Assembly (NCBI GenBank): GCA_023301725.1
Contig: JALZUD010000016.1
Location: forward strand, 1 to 64,000
Reading direction: 5' to 3'
DNA: 64,000 nt
Source of the DNA: Granulosicoccus sp.
GTDB taxonomy: Bacteria; Pseudomonadota; Gammaproteobacteria; Granulosicoccales; Granulosicoccaceae
The position numbers and the translations under genes are program-made. The notes beneath the pieces were generated by a model that ran no database searches, was not told the origin of the DNA, and saw only the letters and a program-made list of their open reading frames with translations. Positions 1 through 6,265 of this stretch are shown piece by piece (position 1 is the stretch's first letter; each line of letters starts with the position of its first letter).

Positions 1-90
1 TTCGTCTTGGCCGAGTTGGAGAAGTATATCTACCAACTCTTTAACTTGCAACCTTTATTTAACAAATATTTAATGAAGGTTTTGAGCTAA
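1..90 (+). CDS. Possible 3' end of an unidentified gene cut by the window edge
   Basis: Frame 1 is open from the first base to a TAA at 88-90 and encodes 29 residues ending in QPLFNKYLMKVLS. I do not recognise the protein. The only support for coding is that the heptapeptide QPLFNKY recurs about 110 bp downstream (175-195) with mainly synonymous base differences, which suggests the sequence is or was translated. There is too little of it to assign a function, and it could be chance. Confidence 0.25.
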   Translation, partial: FVLAELEKYIYQLFNLQPLFNKYLMKVLS

Positions 91-358
91 CCCAGTAACT
101 TGATAACGTTGTGCCAAAAGCGCTTCGCTGCGTCGTTGCTGGGAGGGCTATTCTATTCATCTGGCAACTTAATGCAACCACTTTTTAATAAATATTCACA
201 AACAACTTTGGACAGGCCTGACGACAATATGGCACAGATCAAAAAGTCGTTGTTTTGCCTGCTTTTAAAGGCTCTTTGCTTAGACTGCTTAGCGCAAGGA
301 TCGGACAATATGAGATTGCGTTTTAACACGTATTGATAGGTGTCAATCGCTCTGATAC
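91..358. other. Intergenic stretch without a supported gene
   Basis: This stretch lies between the possible gene tail and the acsF terminator. One plus-strand frame is open for 78 codons (100-336) but has no convincing ribosome binding site and no family I recognise. It contains a second copy of the QPLFNKY-coding segment at 175-195, so it may hold a decayed or duplicated gene end. No tRNA or other RNA gene was seen. Confidence 0.4.
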
Positions 359-383
359 AAAAGAGCCAACCAAAAGGTTGGCC
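359..383 (-). terminator. Rho-independent terminator of the acsF operon
   Basis: Read on the minus strand, a 7-bp perfect stem GCCAACC/GGTTGGC with a TTTT loop is followed by TCTTTT. It lies 12 nt past the acsF stop codon, so the acsF transcript most likely ends here and does not continue into further photosynthesis genes. Confidence 0.82.
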
Positions 384-394
384 CTTCTCTAGTA

Positions 395-1498
395 CTAGTA
401 GGCAGGTTGCATGCGAGAGCTTGCCGGCACCTCGTGTTTCTTAGCAGGGATAGTATAGATCGACGCAAAGTGGCCAGCGGCTTGTGCCATGCCAGTAACT
501 CGCTCAACCGTACCCGCAACACCACCTCGTTTTTTCCCACTAGCTACTTTTATTGAAGCCCTCTGCAAACCTCTGAGGCCTTTCATCCAGCGAGGATGTT
601 CTATGTCTATTGTGATGGGAAATACCTGCTTGGTAATCTCAGATGTTTTCTCAAAAACCGTTTGCCCGTACCAATCAGGATCCACTCCCAACGCTTTGTG
701 AAACAGTGGCCGCTGATGATCCCGAACGTACATAGTGGAATACACCGCAGTTAGAAAGAATTTTATCCAAAGCACATTAAGTCCTCTGGTAAGTTTTGGA
801 TCTGAACGCATGATCAGCGCAAAAGCCTCTCCGTGACCGAACTCGTCGTTACACCACTCCTCGAACCACTTGAATATGGGGTGGAAACGAAACTCAGGGT
901 TTTTCTCTAAGTGCCTGAAAATGGTTATGTAGCGCGAGTATCCGATTTTCTCAGACAGGTACGTGGCGTAATAGATGAATTTTGGCCGAAAATAGGTATA
1001 TTTCTTCTTGTTGGTCAGAAATCCTAAATTCACAGCAATGCCAGCTTCGCGCAGCGCATCGTTGATGAAGCCTGCGTGGCGCGCCTCGTCACGAGCCATA
1101 AGATGAAACAATTGCACTATGTCTGGATTCGTTCCCCGGCGCTTCATCTCTTTGTAGAGGACGCAACCAGAAAATTCTGCGGTGCAAGATGAAATGAGAA
1201 AGTCAATGAACTCTTTTCTAAGCGCTGGTTCCATCCCGTCCCAATCAACTTTGTCCCACTTTTCATTTTTACGAAAGTGGTTTTTATTGGGGTCGCTTTC
1301 CATTTGAGCGATCAGCTTGTCCCAGTCTTCACGCACCGGAGTGACGTCAAGACGATCCATTTCCTCGAAATCAGTGGTGTAGAACCTTGGCGTTAGCAAG
1401 GTATCTTGCATGGCAACAGAGGTAGCCTGCTCACTATTCAGAGCCTCACCTGTATCGGTTGCTTGCTGAGCATCTTCCTGCAAAGTAGGTGCGTTCAT
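395..1498 (-). CDS. acsF: Aerobic Mg-protoporphyrin IX monomethyl ester (oxidative) cyclase
   Basis: This di-iron oxygenase closes the isocyclic ring E of chlorophyll-type pigments, converting Mg-protoporphyrin IX monomethyl ester to divinyl protochlorophyllide with O2. The 367 residues match the family length. Visible ferritin-like ligand motifs are E108 in CTAEFSG, DEARH around 137-141 and DEFGH around 218-222; the last has Gly where I would expect Arg in a DExRH motif. The ATG is preceded by GGAGGTAACGCT and overlaps the stop of the upstream small gene by 4 bp, so the two are translationally coupled. Purple beta- and gammaproteobacterial AcsF is reported to work without the BciE or Ycf54 partners; that is family knowledge. 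The identification is strong and marks the organism as a probable aerobic anoxygenic phototroph. The usual neighbours puhABC, puhE and hemA are not in the window. Confidence 0.96.
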   Translation of the reverse strand: MNAPTLQEDAQQATDTGEALNSEQATSVAMQDTLLTPRFYTTDFEEMDRLDVTPVREDWDKLIAQMESDPNKNHFRKNEKWDKVDWDGMEPALRKEFIDFLISSCTAEFSGCVLYKEMKRRGTNPDIVQLFHLMARDEARHAGFINDALREAGIAVNLGFLTNKKKYTYFRPKFIYYATYLSEKIGYSRYITIFRHLEKNPEFRFHPIFKWFEEWCNDEFGHGEAFALIMRSDPKLTRGLNVLWIKFFLTAVYSTMYVRDHQRPLFHKALGVDPDWYGQTVFEKTSEITKQVFPITIDIEHPRWMKGLRGLQRASIKVASGKKRGGVAGTVERVTGMAQAAGHFASIYTIPAKKHEVPASSRMQPAY

Positions 1499-1791
1499 AG
1501 CGTTACCTCCTCACTAAATGAAAATTCACACAATTCCATTGCCCCGAAATCACCGGTTAATCTTGTCCATAATCGCTCAACAGCGCTAGCCCGGGTAATA
1601 GTGGCAGTACGCGACTCTATAACTATCTCTCCGAAGGGGGCCATGATCTCACCACCGTGTACCTGCACCTCATCTCCTGGAAATATGACAGCGCCATTAT
1701 CTAGTCGCAAATGTGCGTGCAAGCTTTCAAATCGGTGACTTATTTCGACTGTACAGGGCGCTTGCTCCTGTGAACGCAAAAACCAACCCAT
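1495..1791 (-). CDS. Small conserved protein encoded directly upstream of acsF
   Basis: This 98-residue protein has no signal peptide or membrane segment. I chose the ATG at 1791 because GGAGGG lies just upstream of it on the minus strand; an in-frame start 30 bp further out lacks such a site. The stop overlaps the acsF start (ATGA). As I recall, many proteobacterial photosynthesis clusters carry a short hypothetical gene at this place between puhC and acsF, so an accessory role in cyclase function or pigment-complex assembly is a reasonable inference. The sequence itself reveals no catalytic motif. It contains alternating hydrophobic and charged residues such as AVIFPGDEVQVHGG and EIVIES, suggesting a small beta-rich fold. 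Confidence 0.75.
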   Translation of the reverse strand: MGWFLRSQEQAPCTVEISHRFESLHAHLRLDNGAVIFPGDEVQVHGGEIMAPFGEIVIESRTATITRASAVERLWTRLTGDFGAMELCEFSFSEEVTL

Positions 1792-1855
1792 GATGGCCCT
1801 CCAAATCTGCCCGTGTGGCACGAATCAACGAAGACAACTGTCTACGATGCTTGTC

Positions 1856-1884
1856 ACTTTAAAGGTGTCAGCCGAAAATGACAA
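1856..1884 (-). promoter_or_regulatory. Promoter of the acsF operon
   Basis: On the minus strand TTGTCA (1884-1879) and TAAAGT (1861-1856) are separated by exactly 17 bp, giving a plausible sigma-70 promoter. Transcription would begin about 57 nt before the small-protein start at 1791. The -35 hexamer and spacer are covered by a TGT-N12-ACA operator. Confidence 0.6.
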
Positions 1885-1905
1885 GTCTGTCAGCGAAGTC
1901 TGACG
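1866..1905. promoter_or_regulatory. Tandem PpsR/CrtJ-type operator
   Basis: Two sites follow each other. The first, at 1866-1883, is a perfect TGT-N12-ACA. The second, at 1888-1905, is TGT-N12-ACG. Both halves share the run TGTCAGC and the sites start 22 bp apart, about two helical turns. TGT-N12-ACA is the known binding consensus of PpsR/CrtJ, the oxygen- and light-responsive repressor of photosynthesis genes, which usually binds paired sites. The position over the -35 region fits repression of acsF. No ppsR gene is in the window. Confidence 0.65.
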
Positions 1906-1943
1906 AGATACCTAATTCCGAGGTCGCTACAACGCCCAATAAC

Positions 1944-2474
1944 CTAGCCAACGTTTTGCAGATGCACTAAATCTCTAATGTGCACGTCTTCAATCTTCAA
2001 TCGCTGCAACGCCGAATGCAGCTCAAGCAGATACTCTAGATTGGTGCCACTGAGGCCGCTACGGGTTGCTATGAGTTCAGCAGTTTTGGTGATCGGTTCA
2101 TCCCCTACCCACGAGGGGTTACCTGCCGATGCGATCCAAGTGATCACTGATTCTATGCCATCGCCTATTGCTGAGCAGCTCAGCTGTACGCGCTGATATC
2201 CATCTTGCTCGCGCTCATCGAGCGCCCTTAATGTTTTTATCTGACCTCGAACTGGCAACCGATACGCTAAGCCTTCGCACACTGAACCCTCTACCGGAAC
2301 CAGAGTGACAACCCGACCAGGGTGTTTATCTGTGCCACGATGATCGTGAGAAGCCTGCCAGAATCTGCGCTCATAGCCTTGCACATAGACCCTGTGAACA
2401 TCGAGATATTCGAACCCTGGGCGCCAAAGCAGCGAACCATAGGCAAAAATATATGTAGAGTTAGTTGTTGGCAT
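1944..2474 (-). CDS. ChaC-like gamma-glutamylcyclotransferase
   Basis: ChaC-family enzymes cleave glutathione into 5-oxoproline and Cys-Gly in the cytoplasm. The 176-residue protein has the N-terminal FAYGSLLWRPGF nucleotide-like loop of the BtrG/cyclotransferase fold and a LDEREQDGY segment that carries the catalytic Glu in this family. The length is a little short for bacterial ChaC (around 180-230). It is transcribed towards acsF but is separated by 152 bp holding the acsF promoter, so it is its own unit. The start ATG has only a weak GCGAGA upstream. Confidence 0.88.
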   Translation of the reverse strand: MPTTNSTYIFAYGSLLWRPGFEYLDVHRVYVQGYERRFWQASHDHRGTDKHPGRVVTLVPVEGSVCEGLAYRLPVRGQIKTLRALDEREQDGYQRVQLSCSAIGDGIESVITWIASAGNPSWVGDEPITKTAELIATRSGLSGTNLEYLLELHSALQRLKIEDVHIRDLVHLQNVG

Positions 2475-2587
2475 TCTCGCAGCATATCGAAAGCCGAGGC
2501 GCTTTTCTTGCTAATCCAATTTCGCTTAACCAACAGATACACGCTGGCTTACCGAAAACTGCTCTAGCGAATAACCCAAGTTTTGCT

Positions 2588-2621
2588 AACCTACCTGCTA
2601 GCCTACCGACTTTGGTAGGTT
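2588..2621. repeat. Inverted repeat upstream of the DUF6524-like gene
   Basis: AACCTACC (2588-2595) is complementary to GGTAGGTT (2614-2621), and a nested CCTACC-GACTTT-GGTAGG hairpin occupies 2602-2619. It lies between the divergent ChaC-like and DUF6524-like genes, 64 bp before the latter's start. It may be an operator or a 5' leader hairpin; there is no clear U-tract for a terminator. Confidence 0.4.
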
Positions 2622-2684
2622 ATTCAACCCGCCAATACTCATTTCTCAACGTTTTCATGCTGCCACGTGGCAGAAGGAATATCT

Positions 2685-3116
2685 ATGATCAACGCCTTGA
2701 AAGGTTCCTCGCCTGCAGTACTTCTATCACGGATGCTCATCAGCGCCATTGTGGTATTCGCCAGCTATAACCCAACGGGTTCCTCAATTTTTCATTGGGT
2801 ACGTGACAACGACAACCCGACAGATGCCTGGGTCATATTAGGCGCCATCGTGGCTGTACTTATCAACGTTGCGTTACTGATAGCTGCATGGAAAGCACTA
2901 GGCAAACTTGGCACTTTTATCGTGCTTATCTTCTTCGCAGCGTTAGTGTACCTATCGCTACAAGAGGGCTGGGTCGACACCGGCAACTACGCCTCCGTGC
3001 AATGGCTGGGGTTGATCTTATACAGCGGCTTTCTTGGCATCGGGCTCGCTGGCGCTATCATCTGGCGCCGCGCTACAGGCCAAGTTATTACTGACGAAGC
3101 TCCCGATATTGACTGA
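2685..3116 (+). CDS. Small inner-membrane protein, DUF6524-like
   Basis: The ATG at 2685 is preceded by GAAGGA at good spacing and gives 143 residues. The protein begins with a hydrophobic helix that runs into the motif FASYNPTGSSIFHW, which resembles the N terminus of DUF6524 proteins as I remember them, followed by three more predicted membrane helices (roughly 45-65, 70-90 and 105-125). The C terminus is acidic and cytoplasmic by the positive-inside rule. The function is unknown. The next gene, also a membrane protein, starts 77 bp later on the same strand and may be cotranscribed. Confidence 0.8.
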   Translation: MINALKGSSPAVLLSRMLISAIVVFASYNPTGSSIFHWVRDNDNPTDAWVILGAIVAVLINVALLIAAWKALGKLGTFIVLIFFAALVYLSLQEGWVDTGNYASVQWLGLILYSGFLGIGLAGAIIWRRATGQVITDEAPDID

Positions 3117-3193
3117 TCAATGCTGCCTACTTTAGTGCAAGAACTCGTGCTCAAGTTAGCACTCACACGCTAACTTCGTCTCAAATAGTCACT

Positions 3194-3853
3194 ATGCGAC
3201 GCAAGGTCACGCCACTCAGGTTACGACTATTAGGCTTGGCCTTCGTCTGCATTGTCATTGCCATTGATGTGCACACACATCAATTCATTATTCCGATCTT
3301 TCTTGGCCTCATTACATGGGGCAAAGCCTGGCTAAAAACCCTCACACCTAAATTAGCCTTGTATGTGTTGAAAAACGGGCTGGTTATACAGCTTCGACAG
3401 CTGCTTGTGAAGGTGTCTTCACACTTCATCCTGAATTCGCACAAGCCGTTACGCAAGGCGATTAACAGCTTCAAACTATCAGCCTTGAGCAGATTGAAAG
3501 GCTTGTTCGCAGCCTATCTGCGAATGCCGCTCTGGCTACGGTGCTCCATCGCAATTGGCGTACTCTTGGCCACGGCAGGCAGCTCACTTGCCGTATTTGC
3601 CTTACTTATCATTCCACAGCCCGTACTTGACTGGCTGCGTGGGCGTGTGATGAGCACATTGAATAAGCTGGGGGTTACTAAATTTTTTGCAGCTTCATAC
3701 CAATTTCTGGTCCCAGATTCATTACGACACCGATGGCATATGCACGTCAAATGGACTATCGGACGGCGGCAGGTTCGAGCCGCTGCGCAGCTGGCTAAAA
3801 CCGTTCAACAAACATCAATGCCACAACTGGGCACCTCCAAGGACAGGGGGTAA
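3194..3853 (+). CDS. Hypothetical membrane protein
   Basis: This is a 219-residue basic protein that I do not recognise. It has a hydrophobic pair near the N terminus (about 10-45), a second hydrophobic region near residues 110-145, and a Lys/Arg-rich C-terminal tail. The middle segment is amphipathic and basic. No ribosome binding site stands out at the ATG, but the frame is the only long one here. Its neighbours are a DUF6524-like membrane protein upstream and an LpoB-like lipoprotein downstream, so an envelope role is possible but unproven. Confidence 0.65.
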   Translation: MRRKVTPLRLRLLGLAFVCIVIAIDVHTHQFIIPIFLGLITWGKAWLKTLTPKLALYVLKNGLVIQLRQLLVKVSSHFILNSHKPLRKAINSFKLSALSRLKGLFAAYLRMPLWLRCSIAIGVLLATAGSSLAVFALLIIPQPVLDWLRGRVMSTLNKLGVTKFFAASYQFLVPDSLRHRWHMHVKWTIGRRQVRAAAQLAKTVQQTSMPQLGTSKDRG

Positions 3854-4153
3854 TGCCAAAGTTTGCTCAAGCAACAGCGACAGGCTGAGTGATACAGAAG
3901 TTGCTAAAGACAACCTCGACGCTGCAAGGCGTGTTAGCGGAGTCAACTGAACTAACGCGACCCGACACACCTCTATATAAACACTGAGCAGTGCTTCACA
4001 ATACTGGCGGATAGACTTCTGGTGAGCAGCCGAAACCCTCCAAGATGGGCCCTTTGCCTGCCTCTATCTTCGCCACTGCGTTAAGTAGCGGTTCAGCCAA
4101 GTGCGCTATAGTGTTAATAAGTCAAAAATGTTTATGACCAGAAACAACAGCAC
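3854..4153. other. 300-bp intergenic region upstream of the LpoB-like gene
   Basis: No gene or RNA is supported here. A TATAGT hexamer near 4108 could be a -10 element for the downstream lipoprotein gene, but I find no good -35 at normal distance. No strong hairpin with a U-tract closes the upstream gene. Confidence 0.4.
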
Positions 4154-4798
4154 ATGAAAACTACAATGAGTGCATTACGAATGCAAAAAAAATCGATTCA
4201 AAGCTTTGTCAGATTCCTCATGTTGGCCGGCATGGCGCTAGCGCTTACAGCGTGTGCCTCGACGAGAACGCTGGACCCTACTGCTGAGCAGCATTTCGAT
4301 GCCCGCTATGACTTTTCTGACAAACAGAGAATAGTAGAAGTACTAACCGACAGCCTACTGAATGTAGCTTACGCATCCAATGAAACTGAAAAGCCGATCG
4401 TGATCATTTACGGGATCGATAACGAGACAACTGAACACATCAGCACCAGCGGCATCAGCGATGACATTCGGCTGGAGCTCATCCGTTCAGGTGAATACCG
4501 GTTCATCAATCGCCAACAGCGCGAGAACCTGACCGAAGAAGCAGACTACCAATATGCAGGTTTTGTCGCACCAGAACAACGAGTCAGTGAGGGGCGTCAA
4601 CTAGGTGCGGACTACATTCTGGGCGGCACACTGCGCTCTATTGAAAAAAAGGAAGCTCGCCAATGGCGACTGAGCAAAAGCGAGACTATTTACTACTCAA
4701 TGAATCTTGAGCTTACCGACTTGAAAACCGGTGAAATAACTTGGGCAGACAACGTAGAAATCGCACGTGAGGCCTCACGACCTATTATCGGCTGGTAG
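4154..4798 (+). CDS. LpoB-like penicillin-binding protein activator, outer-membrane lipoprotein
   Basis: LpoB is anchored in the outer membrane and reaches through the periplasm to switch on the peptidoglycan synthase PBP1b. The 214-residue protein has a signal peptide with lipobox LTAC (C34), a TRTLDP segment just after it, and a C-terminal domain with LIRSGEYRFI, GRQLGADYILGG and TGEITWAD, characteristic of the LpoB fold. The N terminus before the hydrophobic core is long and an internal ATG (residue 10) is possible; neither has a clear ribosome binding site. The next gene, another lipoprotein, follows after 47 bp and probably shares the transcript. Another LpoB-like family lipoprotein of unknown role cannot be excluded. 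Confidence 0.82.
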   Translation: MKTTMSALRMQKKSIQSFVRFLMLAGMALALTACASTRTLDPTAEQHFDARYDFSDKQRIVEVLTDSLLNVAYASNETEKPIVIIYGIDNETTEHISTSGISDDIRLELIRSGEYRFINRQQRENLTEEADYQYAGFVAPEQRVSEGRQLGADYILGGTLRSIEKKEARQWRLSKSETIYYSMNLELTDLKTGEITWADNVEIAREASRPIIGW

Positions 4799-4845
4799 GC
4801 AATCAGGAGAACCGACAAGCAACACGTTGTAGAGCAACATTTAGT

Positions 4846-6024
4846 ATGCAATTCCAGAGGCCACGCAGGCTTTGCGCACTTGTTGCCATCTGCGGCTTGA
4901 TGTTGCAAGCGTGCTCCACTCCTGGCGTGCTTGTGACTGCGCGTGATCAGTTTAAGTACGGCAGCACGGAAGCTGCTGTGCAGACATTAGCGCTAGCGGA
5001 AGTTTCGTCGCGCGATCAACTGCTCCTGCTTATGGATACTGCTCTGGTGGCACAGGCTGCAGAGCGATATCAGGAGAGTATTATCGCTTTCGAAGAAGCC
5101 TTTGAACTCGTAGATGAGCTTGATTTCATCAGTGTACGTGATCAATCTACAGCGCTGTTCGTAAACGACTGGGCTATTCGCTACAGTGGCGAACTCAGCG
5201 AACGCTTATGGATTCATACGTTTCAGATGATCAATTATCTGATGCTGGATCGGGCTGATGGAGCTGCGGTTGAAGCGCGCCGCGCAGTTACCTTATTTGA
5301 TAAACACGGTGATGTACTGGACGAGGATGTGCTCACTCGCTACCTGATGGCTCTAAGTTTTGAAGCAGCAGGACAATTTGACAGCGCAAGTGTTGAATAT
5401 CGCAAGCTAAATGAACAATTTGGCATCAATCTCCCAACGCGACGCTCCAAAAATACTCGTGAGCTTGTTGTGCTGGTGGCATCTGGCTTCATAGAGCCAA
5501 AGTTAGCAGGCGATTTGATTGTGGATATTAATGCAAGAATTTCGTTCCCATTCTACCCAGAGACGTTTCAGAGGGAGCCTGACATTGCGCTTTTTGGCAA
5601 TGCTCAGCTGCTAGACACGCAGCTTGTGCACACTCGGCTACTACCTATTGCCCGCAGCGCACTGGCAAAGCGCGGAAAAGCTGTCGCCGCTCGGCACGTA
5701 TTGCGTCTGGTAGCAAAAAATCAGATTGCTGACCAACTACAGGATCAAGATGAGTTAATAGGCGCCATTGCTAGAGTATTGTTTCTCGTTCTGGAACAAG
5801 CAGACACACGCAGTTGGGAAACCCTACCCGCATGGCTATCATTAGTGAGAGCAGAGGTGCCAGCAGGCATCGACTCTGTTGACGTCCAGATAAACAGTGT
5901 GGATGAGTTCAGCGTCACCGATCACAGTCGCACCGTAGTATTGAAATCGAAACCCGGATCGCTAACGGTTGACATGATAAGACTGGGCGTGAGCGGCCCT
6001 GATCAGTCGATACCTAGTCCATAG
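4846..6024 (+). CDS. TPR-like lipoprotein, COG3014-type
   Basis: This is a 392-residue protein with a signal peptide and lipobox LQAC (C23). The mature part is mostly helical with alternating leucines and alanines that resemble tetratricopeptide hairpins (for example residues 60-80 and 155-185), then a beta-rich C-terminal region. As I recall, COG3014 lipoproteins of this kind sit beside LpoB in many gammaproteobacteria, often with a YcfL-type protein, which is missing here. The function is unknown; association with peptidoglycan synthesis is inferred only from the neighbour. Asp-rich turns separate the helices. No terminator follows directly; the next + strand terminator is at 6224-6247. Confidence 0.7.
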   Translation: MQFQRPRRLCALVAICGLMLQACSTPGVLVTARDQFKYGSTEAAVQTLALAEVSSRDQLLLLMDTALVAQAAERYQESIIAFEEAFELVDELDFISVRDQSTALFVNDWAIRYSGELSERLWIHTFQMINYLMLDRADGAAVEARRAVTLFDKHGDVLDEDVLTRYLMALSFEAAGQFDSASVEYRKLNEQFGINLPTRRSKNTRELVVLVASGFIEPKLAGDLIVDINARISFPFYPETFQREPDIALFGNAQLLDTQLVHTRLLPIARSALAKRGKAVAARHVLRLVAKNQIADQLQDQDELIGAIARVLFLVLEQADTRSWETLPAWLSLVRAEVPAGIDSVDVQINSVDEFSVTDHSRTVVLKSKPGSLTVDMIRLGVSGPDQSIPSP

Positions 6025-6048
6025 TGCTACACAAACGCCCGAACTTGT

Positions 6049-6079
6049 TTGACGAACACAGAACTATTTATGCTAATCT
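6049..6079 (+). promoter_or_regulatory. Candidate promoter of the 18-codon ORF
   Basis: TTGACG (6049-6054) and a TGC-TAATCT extended -10 (6071-6079) are 19 bp apart, slightly long but compensated by the TGn extension. A transcript from here would start about 30 nt before the strong Shine-Dalgarno sequence and end at the terminator at 6224-6247. Confidence 0.4.
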
Positions 6080-6116
6080 TTAAATCCCTTGTGGCGGATA
6101 AATAGGAGGTGATCAA

Positions 6117-6173
6117 ATGTCTAGTGTTTTGATTTTTAACGGGTCAGCTGTAAGTGTAGCGCGATCTTACTAA
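6117..6173 (+). CDS. Very small ORF with an extended Shine-Dalgarno sequence
   Basis: ATG at 6117 opens an 18-codon frame, MSSVLIFNGSAVSVARSY, closed by TAA. AGGAGGTGATC (6104-6114) precedes it, an 11-nt perfect complement of the 16S rRNA 3' end as it is in Proteobacteria, at ideal spacing. A plausible promoter lies upstream and a strong terminator 50 nt downstream, so this looks like an independent unit of about 160 nt. I recognise no family. It may be a small protein, a leader peptide without a following gene, or a small RNA in which the anti-anti-SD matters more than the peptide. It is not PqqA, because there is no Glu-x3-Tyr motif. Confidence 0.45.
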   Translation: MSSVLIFNGSAVSVARSY

Positions 6174-6223
6174 CCTTTTTTTGCGTGAAACTAATGTCGG
6201 CTGATTCGTTAGCCAATGCACGG

Positions 6224-6247
6224 AAGCCGCCCAACGGGCGGCTTTTT
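6224..6247 (+). terminator. Rho-independent terminator
   Basis: A 7-bp GC-rich stem GCCGCCC/GGGCGGC with loop AAC is flanked by AA and TTTTT. The U-tract is on the plus strand, so it ends the small transcript starting near 6086 and any readthrough from the lipoprotein genes. On the minus strand there is no U-tract, so it serves the convergent sugar dehydrogenase gene poorly. Confidence 0.85.
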
Positions 6248-6265
6248 CATGTCAGCCTGTTTACA

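Noticed and set aside
100-336. 78-codon plus-strand frame as a real gene
   Set aside because: No ribosome binding site, no recognisable family and low-complexity composition; kept only as a possible relic because of the QPLFNKY repeat.
6117-6173. PqqA precursor of the cofactor used by the neighbouring quinoprotein
   Set aside because: The peptide has no Glu-x3-Tyr motif and no pqqBCDE genes are near.
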